From an uncultured Erythrobacter sp. (GTDB taxonomy: Bacteria > Pseudomonadota > Alphaproteobacteria > Sphingomonadales > Sphingomonadaceae): a DNA stretch of 64,000 bases. How positions within the stretch are numbered: position 1 is the stretch's first letter; every line of letters begins with the position of its first letter. The DNA is taken from NCBI RefSeq assembly GCF_947492365.1, contig NZ_CANLMB010000001.1, forward strand, positions 1,788,874-1,852,873. The letters are read 5' to 3'. The notes below the pieces were generated by a model that had not been told where the DNA came from, did not search any database, and saw nothing but the letters and a program-made list of their open reading frames with translations. The position numbers were made by a program, and so were the translations under genes. Below are positions 1-8,549 of the stretch, piece after piece.

Positions 1-1
1 T

Positions 2-28
2 GCGGGCAAGATGGAGGGCGCGGCATGA
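2..28 (+). CDS. 3' end of a gene, probably the 2Fe-2S small subunit of the molybdenum hydroxylase (partial)
   Basis: Only the last eight codons (AGKMEGAA, then TGA) are inside the window. The stop overlaps the ATG of the large-subunit gene (ATGA at 25-28), so the two are translationally coupled. In CoxMSL-type operons the gene next to the large subunit is usually the iron-sulfur subunit, and the medium and CoxG genes follow here, so a CoxS-like product is the natural inference. Nothing in the eight residues identifies the family. Confidence 0.5.
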   Translation, partial: AGKMEGAA

Positions 29-2391
29 ATATTCCCGCGTCAGCCGTCAAATTCGGCCAATCGGTGAAACGCCAAGAGGACGGGCGTTTCCTGCGCGGCA
101 AGGGCAAATATGTCGACGACATGATCCTGCCCGGACAGCTTTACGCCGCCTTCGCGCGCGCGCCGATGGCCCATGCGCGGATTGCCGGGCTCGACCTTGA
201 TGGGGCAACAGGCATGCCGGGGGTGCGGCGCATCCTGACGGGTCAGGACCTGGTCGATGCAGGCCTGCCCGCACTGCCATGTGGCTGGGCAATCACTTCT
301 CGCGATGGCGAGCCGATGAAGGTCGGTGTGCGCAATGCGCTGGCCGTTGACCGCGTGCGCTATGTCGGCGAGCCGGTCGCGCTGGTGATAGCAGAGACGC
401 AGGCGCAGGCGCGCGATGCTGCCGAGGCGGTCATGGTCGATTACGACGACCTGCCCGTATCGGTCGACGTGCTCGATGCGACCGCCGATAGCGCGACGTT
501 GATCCATGACGAGATCGCTGGCAATTGTGCATTCGACTGGGAACTGGGCGACGAAGCTGCAACCGAAGCTGCATTCGCTACGGCAACGCATCGCGTCTCT
601 TTGACCTTGCGCAACAACCGGCTGGTCCCCAACGCAATTGAGCCGCGCGCGATCAATTCGCAATGGGACGCGGGCAGCGAAGAGCTGACCGTTTACATGA
701 CGCATCAGAACCCGATTGGTATGCGCATGTTCTATGCTGCCGCCTTCGGGCTCGCAGCAGAACACAAGCTGCGCATGGTCTCACCTGATGTAGGCGGAGG
801 CTTCGGGTCGAAAGCGCATAACTACCCCGAGGAAGTAGCGGTAGCTTTCGCGTCCAAACTGGTCGATGGGCCGCTCAAATGGACCGCCGATCGTAGCGAG
901 GCATTCCTCACCGACGCACACGGACGTGATCATCTGACGGAAGTCGAACTTGCGCTTGATGCTGAAGGGCGCTTTCTGGCGCTTAGGGCCGATACGCAGG
1001 CCAATGTCGGGGGCTATCTGTCGAGCTCTGGCTCGCTTGTCCCGACCTACATGTATGCGACGATGCTGTCGGGTCAGTATGCCATCCCCGCGATCCATGC
1101 GCGGGTCAGGGCGATCTATACCAACACCTGCCCGGTCGACGCCTATCGCGGGGCGGGACGACCAGAGGCTGCCTATGTGGTCGAGCGGATCGTCGATGTC
1201 GCCGCGCGCGAGCTGGGAATAGACCCGGCGGAAATCCGGCGGCGCAATTTCATTCGCCAATTCCCCTATCAGACGCCGGTCGTCTACGAATATGACTCGG
1301 GCGATTACGAGAAGACGCTCGATGCGGCGCTCGAACTGGCTGACTATTCAGGCTACGCAAGCCGCAAGGCGGACAGCGAAGCGCGCGGAAAGCTGCGCGG
1401 GATCGGCCTGGCTGCCTATGTCGAGGCGTGCGGTATCGGCCCCTCGGCCAAGCTTGCGAAGCTCGGCGGCGGCGCCGGCATGTGGGAATCGGCGGAAGTC
1501 AGGGTACATCCTGTCGGCACTGTCGAAATTCTGACCGGCGCGCATTCACACGGCCAGGGCCATGCGACAACATTTGCGCAGGTCGTCTCTGACCGCTTCG
1601 GCGTGCCGATGGAGAACATCTCGGTCGTTCAAGGGGATACGGCGCGTATCCAGGCCGGGACCGGCACCTACGGCTCGCGCGCCTCTGTCGGGATGTCGGC
1701 AACCCTGCGTGCCTGCGATCAAATCATTGCAAAGGGCAAGAAGATCGCCGCGCATTTGATGCAGGTCGATTACGACGCGGTGACGTTCGACGAGGGCATA
1801 TTCTCCAGCAAAGACAGCAACGTCACGATCGCCTTTGCCGAGATGGCCTATGCTGCGCACGCCGCTGCCGCCTTCCCGACCGACGAGATCGAGCCGGGGC
1901 TGGTCGCCACCAGCTTCTTCGACCCGCCCGAATTCACCTATCCCGCAGGCGTCTATGTTTGCGAGGTCGAGATCGACCCCGATACCGGGACCGTCGAAGT
2001 CGCAAGCTTCTGTGCGGCAGACGATTTCGGTAATGTCGCCAACCCGATGATTGTCGAAGGGCAGGTTCATGGCGGGGTGACGCAGGGCATCGGTCAGGCC
2101 TTGTGGGAAAATGCGCTCTACGATCCCGACACCGGCCAGCTGATGTCGGCGAGCTTCATGGATTACGGCATGCCGCGCGCAGACGGTGTGCCCGAGTACC
2201 AGCTAGTCTTCAGCGGAACACCTTCGCCCAGCAATCCGCTCGGCATGAAGGGCTGCGGTGAGGCGGGCGCGATCGGATCGCCGCCCGCTGTCATCAATGC
2301 GATCTGCAACGCGCTGGGCGTGCGCCATGTTGAAATGCCCGCCACGCCGGAGAAAATCTGGCGGCTGTGCCAGGAAAGGGAGCAGGGCTGA
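25..2391 (+). CDS. Molybdenum hydroxylase large subunit (xanthine dehydrogenase / CoxL-like, form II)
   Basis: At 788 residues this is full length for the molybdopterin-binding subunit of the xanthine dehydrogenase/CO dehydrogenase family. The N-terminus (SVKRQEDGRFLRGKGKYVDD) begins the a/b hammerhead domain, and the molybdenum-binding halves follow. The active-site loop reads AYRGAGRPEAAY near residue 373. This is the form II signature, not the AYxCSFR loop of true CO dehydrogenase, so the substrate is an organic molecule hydroxylated with water. The conserved glutamate lies in GCGEAGAIGSPP near residue 745. Expected to be cytoplasmic and to work with the FAD and 2Fe-2S subunits. The stop overlaps the next start (TGATG at 2389-2393). 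The substrate is unknown. Confidence 0.92.
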   Translation: MNIPASAVKFGQSVKRQEDGRFLRGKGKYVDDMILPGQLYAAFARAPMAHARIAGLDLDGATGMPGVRRILTGQDLVDAGLPALPCGWAITSRDGEPMKVGVRNALAVDRVRYVGEPVALVIAETQAQARDAAEAVMVDYDDLPVSVDVLDATADSATLIHDEIAGNCAFDWELGDEAATEAAFATATHRVSLTLRNNRLVPNAIEPRAINSQWDAGSEELTVYMTHQNPIGMRMFYAAAFGLAAEHKLRMVSPDVGGGFGSKAHNYPEEVAVAFASKLVDGPLKWTADRSEAFLTDAHGRDHLTEVELALDAEGRFLALRADTQANVGGYLSSSGSLVPTYMYATMLSGQYAIPAIHARVRAIYTNTCPVDAYRGAGRPEAAYVVERIVDVAARELGIDPAEIRRRNFIRQFPYQTPVVYEYDSGDYEKTLDAALELADYSGYASRKADSEARGKLRGIGLAAYVEACGIGPSAKLAKLGGGAGMWESAEVRVHPVGTVEILTGAHSHGQGHATTFAQVVSDRFGVPMENISVVQGDTARIQAGTGTYGSRASVGMSATLRACDQIIAKGKKIAAHLMQVDYDAVTFDEGIFSSKDSNVTIAFAEMAYAAHAAAAFPTDEIEPGLVATSFFDPPEFTYPAGVYVCEVEIDPDTGTVEVASFCAADDFGNVANPMIVEGQVHGGVTQGIGQALWENALYDPDTGQLMSASFMDYGMPRADGVPEYQLVFSGTPSPSNPLGMKGCGEAGAIGSPPAVINAICNALGVRHVEMPATPEKIWRLCQEREQG

Positions 2392-3173
2392 TGTACGATT
2401 TTACCTATCGCCGACCCGGCTCGCTCGATGAAGCGAAAAGGCTGATTGCCGAGGAGGACGGTCAGGCGCTGTCGGGTGGGCAGACGTTGATGCCGGTGCT
2501 GCGCGCTCGCCTCGCCATGCCCGGCATTTTGGTCGACCTGACTCGTGTCGACGAACTCAAGGGCGTGAGCATGGAAGGAGACCGCATCGTCATCCTCGGT
2601 GCGACAACCCATGCAGAGGTCGCAAGCAACGCACTGGTCCGAGAACATTGTCCGGCGCTCGCCGAGCTTGCCGGCGGAATCGGCGATCCGCAAGTGCGGC
2701 ACCGCGGTACAATCGGCGGCTCGGTCGCCAATAATGACCCGGCAGCCTGCTATCCCAGCGCCTGCCTTGCTCTCGACGCGGAAATTCGCACCGACCGGCG
2801 TAAAGTGGCCGCGCGTGATTTCTTCACTTCAATGTTCGAGACCGCGCTTGAACAAGGCGAAATTGTCACCGCAGTGAGCTTTCCGGCATGCAGCGCAGCG
2901 CATTACGAGAAGTTTCTCAACCCCGCCTCGCGCTTCGCTCTGATCGCCGTCTTTGCCGCGCGGCTGGGCGGCCAGAACCGGCTCGCAGTTACGGGCGGCG
3001 GCACCGGCGTGTTCCGCTGGCAAGGCGGCGAAGAGGCTGCCGACAATGGCGGTGATCTCGCTAATGCTCCCCTCGACGACGCCCATTTCACCGGCGATCT
3101 GCACGCCAGCGTCGAATATCGCATGCACCTTACTCGCGTGATTGCGCAGCGCGCGCTCACCGCGATCACCTGA
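2391..3173 (+). CDS. Molybdenum hydroxylase FAD-binding medium subunit (CoxM-like)
   Basis: 260 residues. The start MYDFTYRRPGSLDEA and the motif ALSGGQTLMPVLRARLAMPG near residues 30-50 are typical of the FAD-binding domain of CoxM-type subunits. The second FAD motif is seen as HRGTIGGSVANNDPAA near residues 103-118. The ATG at 2391 is chosen because it overlaps the preceding stop, as in other Cox-type operons. The subunit passes electrons from the 2Fe-2S centres to an acceptor. It is the middle gene of a rightward run ending with the CoxG-like gene. Confidence 0.92.
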   Translation: MYDFTYRRPGSLDEAKRLIAEEDGQALSGGQTLMPVLRARLAMPGILVDLTRVDELKGVSMEGDRIVILGATTHAEVASNALVREHCPALAELAGGIGDPQVRHRGTIGGSVANNDPAACYPSACLALDAEIRTDRRKVAARDFFTSMFETALEQGEIVTAVSFPACSAAHYEKFLNPASRFALIAVFAARLGGQNRLAVTGGGTGVFRWQGGEEAADNGGDLANAPLDDAHFTGDLHASVEYRMHLTRVIAQRALTAIT

Positions 3174-3191
3174 CAAGGACTGAAAATACCG

Positions 3192-3776
3192 ATGGAAATC
3201 AAGGGTTCCTACCAACTTCCGTGCGATCCGCAGCGCGCCTGGGAAGCGCTCAACGATCCCGAGCTGCTCAAGGCCTGCCTCAAGGGCTGCGAGCGGCTGG
3301 AGAAAACTGCCGATGACCGTTTCGAGGGCACGGTGCAGGCCAAGGTCGGGCCGGTTGCCGCGCGCTTCAGCGGTTCGCTCACGCAAACCGAGATAGACGC
3401 GCCGAATGGCTGCACCATGGTTTTCGAAGGGCAAGGCGGCGTCGCCGGGTTCGCCAAGGGGTCTGCGAATGTAAGTCTCGAAGCAGTCGATGGCGGGACC
3501 CAGCTATCCTATGATGCTGACGCCAAGATCGGCGGCAAGCTCGCGCAAATGGGCGCGCGGCTGGTTGAAGGCACAGCGCGTTCGATGGCCGAGGATTTCT
3601 TTAGCAAGTTTTCGGTCGCACTCGGTGCAGTCGAGGGGTCAGCCGATGGAGCAAAAACGGCTCCCGAAACCGGGCCGGTTCAACCCGAGCAGCAAGCAGC
3701 AACCGGCTCGAAGCTCACCTGGTTTATCCTCGCCTCAGTGGCGGTCGTGCTCCTGGTTCTCTATTGGCTGAGGTGA
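3192..3776 (+). CDS. CoxG-like SRPBCC protein with C-terminal membrane anchor
   Basis: 194 residues. The first 145 or so form a CoxG/SRPBCC hydrophobic-pocket domain (MEIKGSYQLPCDPQRAWEAL, then GCERLEKTADDRFEGTVQAK). A linker rich in Gln, Glu and Ala leads to a single C-terminal membrane helix (LTWFILASVAVVLLVLYWLR). In carboxydotrophs CoxG recruits CO dehydrogenase to the cytoplasmic membrane, and a similar role for this molybdenum hydroxylase is inferred from its position 18 bp after the medium subunit. A possible SD (AAGGA) precedes the ATG. It is the last gene of the rightward run; the next genes are on the opposite strand. Confidence 0.85.
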   Translation: MEIKGSYQLPCDPQRAWEALNDPELLKACLKGCERLEKTADDRFEGTVQAKVGPVAARFSGSLTQTEIDAPNGCTMVFEGQGGVAGFAKGSANVSLEAVDGGTQLSYDADAKIGGKLAQMGARLVEGTARSMAEDFFSKFSVALGAVEGSADGAKTAPETGPVQPEQQAATGSKLTWFILASVAVVLLVLYWLR

Positions 3777-3825
3777 GGTAGGCGGGCCTGTATTCAATAC
3801 GAGGCGGCCGAGATTTCACGTATTC

Positions 3826-4233
3826 CTAAGCGTTCGCGCGATCTGCGAGAAAACGATCGAGTATCGCGGTATCATAGAAGAACGGCAGCATCCGTTTGAC
3901 TTTACCGCCTTCGATCTCGAATAATTCGGCGACCGGCATGATGAATTCACCTTCGTCGCTGCCAAAAACCAGGTCCAGCAAAGACACCACCTGACATTCG
4001 TTGGCAGTCATCGACTTGAACCGGACATCGCTAGGCTGAAGCGCGTCAAACACGGATCCGAACACTCGCTTGAGGGCGTCCTTGCCGTAATAAGCCCCGC
4101 CAAAGGGAAGTCCTGCGGGTTCAACAATCTCGAATTCGTCGCAAAGCAGCGTTTCCATGCGGGTCCAGTCACTCGCGAAACCGCAATCGTAGACGCTTTG
4201 GGCAAGCGCGATGTTTTCCTCATGGCGCGACAA
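3826..4233 (-). CDS. NTF2-like / SnoaL-like protein
   Basis: About 135 residues with the cone-shaped NTF2/SnoaL fold pattern (SVYDCGFASDWTRMETLLCD, and a late segment AELFEIEGGKVKRMLPFFYD). Members are isomerases, hydrolases or binding proteins, so the activity cannot be named. No ATG is available. A TTG at 4233 is preferred because GAGGGGG lies nine bases before it and just after the MarR stop; a TTG at 4260 would overlap the MarR gene. It is the last gene of the leftward operon that begins at the VOC gene. Confidence 0.75.
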   Translation of the reverse strand: MSRHEENIALAQSVYDCGFASDWTRMETLLCDEFEIVEPAGLPFGGAYYGKDALKRVFGSVFDALQPSDVRFKSMTANECQVVSLLDLVFGSDEGEFIMPVAELFEIEGGKVKRMLPFFYDTAILDRFLADRANA

Positions 4234-4246
4234 AACGCAGTCCCCC

Positions 4247-4717
4247 TCAATCTTCTTCAAACTTGAACTCCTGCAACGCGCGGTCGGCGCGTTTCAGTGC
4301 GGCACGAACCGTTTCCATGTCTTCCTCGCCGATTGAATCCAGCAGCACGGCAATGACCTGTCGGCTCAGGAGATTGGCTTGTAGCGCGACCTCGCGGCCT
4401 TTCTCGGTCAGCGATGCGGCGCGTACGCGCGAATCCTGCTTGCCTTGCTCCCGCTCGACATAGCCGAGCTTTTCGAGCCGTTTGATCTGATGCGAGATCG
4501 TGGACTGTGGCAGCGCCATGATCCGCACGATCTCGCCCGCGGGCAGAGGGCCATGTTCGAGCATCACGACCATCATGCGCGACATGATCAGATCCACGCC
4601 CCACACCTGGAAATAGGGGTTGCACGCGCGCGCCATGAGCGCATTTAGCCGGTGCGTCAGGAACGAAATACGGTCCATCAGCGGCGGCAAAGTGGGTGTC
4701 GAAGTGGCGTCGCTCAT
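4247..4717 (-). CDS. MarR-family transcriptional regulator
   Basis: 156 residues with the winged helix-turn-helix of MarR proteins: PAGEIVRIMALPQSTISHQI (about residues 59-78) is the recognition region, and LGYVEREQGKQDSRVRAASL is the wing with the conserved D-R. The start overlaps the transporter stop by four bases (ATGA). MarR proteins usually repress a neighbouring catabolic operon and release DNA on binding a phenolic or acyl-CoA ligand. This gene lies inside the operon that starts downstream of the palindrome at 7291-7302, so it is the best candidate to bind that site and its twin at 15508-15523. That link is inference. Confidence 0.9.
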   Translation of the reverse strand: MSDATSTPTLPPLMDRISFLTHRLNALMARACNPYFQVWGVDLIMSRMMVVMLEHGPLPAGEIVRIMALPQSTISHQIKRLEKLGYVEREQGKQDSRVRAASLTEKGREVALQANLLSRQVIAVLLDSIGEEDMETVRAALKRADRALQEFKFEED

Positions 4718-5949
4718 GCAGCTCTGTCCCTGTCGCTGTTGTCTGTGTCCGAATAGCGGCCCAATATCGGCATAAGCAATGCCGCGATAGCGAAGAATAT
4801 TGCAGCCACCTCAAAGCTCGTCCCGTAGCTGCCCGTTCGATCATGCAACGAAGCGAACAGGAACGGCGCGGTTGCACTGCCCATGGCGAGACCCGCATAG
4901 GCGAGCGCGTAGATCTTGGAGTAGTGGGCCAGTCCGAAATAGCGCGCTGTGAGAAAGGCGAGCAGATCAAGCTCGGCCCCGGCCGCTAGGCCGAGGATGG
5001 CGCAGGCAGCTATAAGTGTGACGGGATCGGTCGCGTCGCGCAGAATCAGGCATGCCAAGGCGGGAAGCAGTAGCACCACCATTGCCACGCCGGGTGCCCA
5101 GATGCGGTCGACCACAAATCCAACCAGCACACGGCCCGGCACCATGGCAATCCCTACGGCACCCGCGAATGCAGCGGCCGCTTGCGCCTCGATACCTCGG
5201 TCGATCAGCGCGGGGACAAGGTTGGTTAGCGTGCCCGAAATGGCGAGATAACCAAGCAGGATCGAAACAGCGAGGACCCAGAAACGATAGTCGCGCAGCG
5301 CCTCACCCACGGTCGCTCCGGGCAAGCCAGTGCCTGCCGTGCCACCTGCGCGACGTTGCGGATCGGGGCGGAGCCACACCCACACCAGTGGCAGGGCAAT
5401 CAGCATCGGCAGCAGCGCTGTACCGCGCAGAGCAAAGCGCCAGCCGCCATACTCCTCTAGCGCGACGATAAAGCTGGGGAGCAAAAGTGCGACAAGCGCG
5501 GTGCCCACCAGCGCGAGGCCCAGCGCCGCACCGCGGGCTTTCTCGAAACTGCCGGAGACGACACGCGACCACAGCACCGGATTGGTCCCCGCGCCAAGGA
5601 TCGCCGTCGCCGCGAAGCCGAGATAGAAGGTCGTGAGCGTGCTGGCGTAGGAGGCGAGAAGCAGGCCCAGGGAAACGCCAAGGATCGATGGCAATGCGAC
5701 TGCACGCGCTCCGAAGCGGTCGATCATCCATCCGGTTACGGGGGCGGTGAGAGCCCCGAGGCCCGAACTGAACAGGATCGCCAACTGGATATCTGCTCGC
5801 GCCCAGCCAAGATCCGCCGCGATCGGACGGGTTAGCGGGCCGATGGCATAAAAAGGAAGCGCGATGGCGCTCAACCCGACACCGACCGCGCAGGCAACCA
5901 GCAGCGTCCACCCGCCGCGCAGTTCCTGCCAGCCGGACGCGCTGGTCAA
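4714..5949 (-). CDS. MFS transporter, likely substrate importer of the catabolic cluster
   Basis: About 411 residues with roughly twelve hydrophobic segments. MFS motif A appears as GWMIDRFGARAV after the second helix. Overall layout resembles the oxalate/formate or monocarboxylate-type MFS branch. No ATG lies near the 5' end; the first helix (GGWTLLVACAVGVGLSAIAL) follows a TTG at 5949 whose TTGA overlaps the hydratase stop, so this TTG is taken as the start. It sits between the hydratase and MarR genes and probably imports the pathway substrate, though export cannot be excluded. Confidence 0.85.
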   Translation of the reverse strand: MTSASGWQELRGGWTLLVACAVGVGLSAIALPFYAIGPLTRPIAADLGWARADIQLAILFSSGLGALTAPVTGWMIDRFGARAVALPSILGVSLGLLLASYASTLTTFYLGFAATAILGAGTNPVLWSRVVSGSFEKARGAALGLALVGTALVALLLPSFIVALEEYGGWRFALRGTALLPMLIALPLVWVWLRPDPQRRAGGTAGTGLPGATVGEALRDYRFWVLAVSILLGYLAISGTLTNLVPALIDRGIEAQAAAAFAGAVGIAMVPGRVLVGFVVDRIWAPGVAMVVLLLPALACLILRDATDPVTLIAACAILGLAAGAELDLLAFLTARYFGLAHYSKIYALAYAGLAMGSATAPFLFASLHDRTGSYGTSFEVAAIFFAIAALLMPILGRYSDTDNSDRDRAA

Positions 5950-6731
5950 GCCGCGCGTCCGAAAGGCAGCGTTGCCGAACCCAGGCCGGGGCACTCGAGC
6001 CGGTAGGTCGCAGGCCCTGCCATCGGAATGGCTGGACCCATTGCGCCGGTTAGAATGATGTCGCCGGCTTGCAGGCGTCTCCCGCGCCGGTAAGAGTCCG
6101 CGACAAACCAACGATAGACTTTCAGCACGCTGCCAAAACAGGCCGACGCTCGGCCTTCGCTGATTGTCTCGCCATCACGGGTGAGGACCATACTGGTTCC
6201 CTCGAAGTCTGCCTCCGCCGGGTCGAGCGACTGCGGTGCGCGCATCAGCCAGCCGCAACAAGCGTTATCAGCCGTGGCCCCGCCGATAGCGCTTGGCCAG
6301 CCGAGAAGGCGCGAGTCGGCCACTTCGAAGGCCGCGCTGACCGATGCGAGTGAGGCGATAAGCACGTCATCACTTGCCCCCGGCTGCGGCACCGAGGCAA
6401 TTTCGAGCAACATTTCGCCCTCGATACGGGGGCTGACGATTTCGCCGGTTGGCAGTGTGTCGCCTTCTTCCAGCAGCGTATCGGCATAGATCACCCCGAC
6501 CATGGGCTCATCCGCACCAAACAGGTCGAGCGCGGGCTGCGAGGTCAGTCCCAGTTTCCACCCAATCGGCCTCCGCCCTGCCTTGACGAATAGGCAGGTC
6601 AGCGCCCCTTGTATCGCCCGTCCGCGATCCGGATCGCGCATGGCGGCGAGTTCCGGTTCGGAATCGATCGCATACCGATCCCGCCAGGCTGCGAACAGCT
6701 TGTCCGCAATTGCGTCTATCTCTTTATCCAT
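5946..6731 (-). CDS. 2-oxo-pent-4-enoate hydratase-like protein (FAH superfamily)
   Basis: 261 residues matching the MhpD/XylJ-like branch of the fumarylacetoacetate hydrolase superfamily. GRRPIGWKLGLTS near residues 52-64, PRIEGEMLLEIA with acidic metal ligands near 101-112, and the C-terminal GDIILTGAMGPAIPM are the family landmarks. Relatives hydrate 2-hydroxypenta-2,4-dienoate in meta-cleavage pathways or decarboxylate 4-oxalocrotonate. No extradiol dioxygenase is visible in the window, so the exact reaction is open. The gene is 4 bp downstream of the VOC gene and overlaps the transporter start. Confidence 0.85.
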   Translation of the reverse strand: MDKEIDAIADKLFAAWRDRYAIDSEPELAAMRDPDRGRAIQGALTCLFVKAGRRPIGWKLGLTSQPALDLFGADEPMVGVIYADTLLEEGDTLPTGEIVSPRIEGEMLLEIASVPQPGASDDVLIASLASVSAAFEVADSRLLGWPSAIGGATADNACCGWLMRAPQSLDPAEADFEGTSMVLTRDGETISEGRASACFGSVLKVYRWFVADSYRRGRRLQAGDIILTGAMGPAIPMAGPATYRLECPGLGSATLPFGRAA

Positions 6732-6735
6732 CGGC

Positions 6736-7287
6736 TCAGACCTCGATTTTCATGGTAATGCCGTCCCAATCGCGCGCCGCCTCGGCGACTGCCCGATAGA
6801 AATCGTACAATGTTTCATTGACGCGATAGACCTCGACCATGTGGCCAAGTGTGGCGTTGGTGTCGACATAGGCCGCACCGCGTTTTTCGGCGGTCACAAG
6901 TTCAGTTGTGATGTGATGGCCTTGCCCGTGGTAATGATCGATCATCGCATCGTAGTCTTCTGGAAACAGTGCCACGTGGTGCAGCCCCTCTTCATCCGGT
7001 TCATACATGTCGCGAAAGGCGGAGGGGTTGCGGCAATGCTGCGTGATCAGCTCTACCTGCACAGGCCCCGCCTGCGCATGGGCCGCGCTGATATCGAGCA
7101 CGCTGGCGGATCCGCGATAGCGCACCTGTTTGAGCGGGATATGCCTGCGCACCAGAAACGGGCCAATCCCCATCAGGCGCGCGAAGCGCGGGATCGCTTC
7201 GTCGAGATCGGCCACGTGGTAGGCGATCTGAACGAAGTTTTGGCGCTGCGGTGTGCTCAACGGCGGTCGCACGCTCCTTCCCTCCAT
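6736..7287 (-). CDS. VOC-family (glyoxalase/dioxygenase-fold) protein
   Basis: About 183 residues with one vicinal-oxygen-chelate unit: QNFVQIAYHVADLDEAIPRF near residues 16-35 and GLHHVALFPEDYD near 99-111 supply the metal-site histidines, and GHMVEVYRV near 147 the glutamate. Such proteins may be isomerases, epimerases or dioxygenases. The start is uncertain. The ATG at 7287 is the longest reading, but the SD-like GGAAGGAG lies inside it, so a GTG at 7272 or TTG at 7260 may be used. First gene of the leftward operon, with the palindrome 7291-7302 just upstream. Confidence 0.8.
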   Translation of the reverse strand: MEGRSVRPPLSTPQRQNFVQIAYHVADLDEAIPRFARLMGIGPFLVRRHIPLKQVRYRGSASVLDISAAHAQAGPVQVELITQHCRNPSAFRDMYEPDEEGLHHVALFPEDYDAMIDHYHGQGHHITTELVTAEKRGAAYVDTNATLGHMVEVYRVNETLYDFYRAVAEAARDWDGITMKIEV

Positions 7288-7290
7288 TAC

Positions 7291-7302
7291 ATCGAAATCG
7301 AT
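7291..7302. promoter_or_regulatory. Palindromic operator candidate, copy 1
   Basis: ATCGA-AA-TCGAT is a perfect inverted repeat in the 71-bp region between the divergent VOC and epoxide-hydrolase-like genes. It differs by one base from the core of the palindrome at 15510-15521 in front of the second leftward operon. Position and repetition suggest one regulator, most simply the MarR protein at 4247-4717. Confidence 0.6.
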
Positions 7303-7358
7303 ACTTCACCCCAGAGGCTTTTGATGTCAAGAAGGCGTGCAGAGGGAGGCGCGCGGGA

Positions 7359-7742
7359 ATGACGCTGTATTGTGAGCAACAAATGCCTGAAGCGATTGTG
7401 CGCGCCTTCGTCGCGGCGTGGCACGGTCCTGACCTCGATCGCGTCTGCGCATTGCTGGGCGAGGATGTGGCTTATCACAATATCCCGATGGAGCCGCTTA
7501 ATGGAAAGCCAGCGGTGGAGAGTTATCTCCGCTCCGCTGGCCCCTTCGAGGAAAGCGATTGGGAGTTGCTGCATATCGCCGCAGCGGGCGAGCATGTGCT
7601 CACTGAACGGGTCGACCGGATGCGCGTTGGCGGAAAAAGCATTGCGCTGCCGCTGATGGGCATATTCCGGGTGAAGGACGGTTTGATCCGCGAATGGCGG
7701 GACTATTTCGATCTCGCCATGTATCGTAGCCAGATCGCCTAG
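7359..7742 (+). CDS. Limonene-1,2-epoxide hydrolase-like protein
   Basis: 127 residues of the LEH/NTF2 fold. The Asp-Arg-Asp triad of limonene-1,2-epoxide hydrolase is plausibly present: R and D in TERVDRMRVGG near residues 84-94, and the final Asp in IREWRDYFDLAMYR near 109-122. The family adds water directly to a strained epoxide. With two P450s in the cluster, hydrolysis of an epoxide they form is an attractive but unproven idea. GAGGGAGG lies 10 bp before the ATG at 7359; an internal ATG at 7383 is an alternative. First gene of the rightward operon. Confidence 0.8.
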   Translation: MTLYCEQQMPEAIVRAFVAAWHGPDLDRVCALLGEDVAYHNIPMEPLNGKPAVESYLRSAGPFEESDWELLHIAAAGEHVLTERVDRMRVGGKSIALPLMGIFRVKDGLIREWRDYFDLAMYRSQIA

Positions 7743-7772
7743 TGAAAAGGAATTACAGGGAGTGAGACCGCA

Positions 7773-8549
7773 ATGAAACTGGGCCTTGAAGGGCGCACAG
7801 CGCTGGTGATGGCGGGGAGCCAGGGGATCGGCCTCGCTTCGGCTTTGGCATTTCACGCAGCCGGTGCGAATGTGGCGATCTGCGCTCGCTCGCAAGGGCC
7901 ACTGGATGAGGCGGCTGCCTCGCTGCCCGGCTGCCTCGCGATGACCGCTGACGTTACCAGCGAAGCCGATATCGATGCATTTGTGGCAGCTACGAAGGAC
8001 CGGTTCGGCGCGATCGATATCCTTGTCAACAATGCAGGCGGGCCGCCGCCGGGCCTGTTTGCCGACCTGCAAGACGAGGACTGGGCGAAAGCAGTTGAGC
8101 TCACGCTTATGTCCGCCATCCGCGCCACCCGAGCGGTGTTGCCGGGGATGAAAGAGCGCGGTTGGGGACGGATCGTCAATGTGTCGAGTATCGGCGTGAA
8201 ACAGCCGGTGCCCAATCTGACTCTGTCGAACAGTATTCGCATGGCAGTGCTAGGCTGGGCCAAGACGCTTTCGAACCAGGTCGGACCTGACGGGATCACA
8301 GTCAATACTGTGTGCCCCGGCTGGACGCGTACAGCGCGGGTGGAAAAGCTGTTTGCACAGCAATCGACGCAGACTGGAAAGAGCGAGGAAGAGATCGAGG
8401 CTGCACTCGTGCAAAGCATTCCGCTGCGCCGGGCAGGCGAGGCCGAGGATGTTGCCAATTGTGTTGTCTTCCTCGGCTCGGAAGCGGCTGGCTATATTAC
8501 AGGAGCTGCGATTGGCGTCGATGGCGGTGCCGCGCAGGGTTACGCATGA
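7773..8549 (+). CDS. SDR-family protein with non-canonical active site
   Basis: 258 residues, FabG-like Rossmann fold: MAGSQGIGLASALAF (the usual TGxxxGIG, here with M-A in front), DILVNNAGG near residues 85-93, and the C-terminal VFLGSEAAGYITGAAIGVDG. The catalytic Ser is present in NVSSIG. The Tyr and Lys of YxxxK are replaced, and the aligned segment reads SNSIR (Ser 13 and Arg 17 residues after the Ser). A subgroup of SDRs carries this change, so dehydrogenase activity should not be assumed. It overlaps the next gene (ATGA at 8546-8549). Confidence 0.85.
   Translation: MKLGLEGRTALVMAGSQGIGLASALAFHAAGANVAICARSQGPLDEAAASLPGCLAMTADVTSEADIDAFVAATKDRFGAIDILVNNAGGPPPGLFADLQDEDWAKAVELTLMSAIRATRAVLPGMKERGWGRIVNVSSIGVKQPVPNLTLSNSIRMAVLGWAKTLSNQVGPDGITVNTVCPGWTRTARVEKLFAQQSTQTGKSEEEIEAALVQSIPLRRAGEAEDVANCVVFLGSEAAGYITGAAIGVDGGAAQGYA

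Noticed and set aside
40..765. Long antisense frames opposite the molybdenum hydroxylase gene
   Set aside because: They follow from high-GC codon bias on the coding strand and show no domain or SD.
25..2391. True CO dehydrogenase (CoxL form I)
   Set aside because: The active-site loop is AYRGAGR, not AYxCSFR, so CO oxidation is unlikely.
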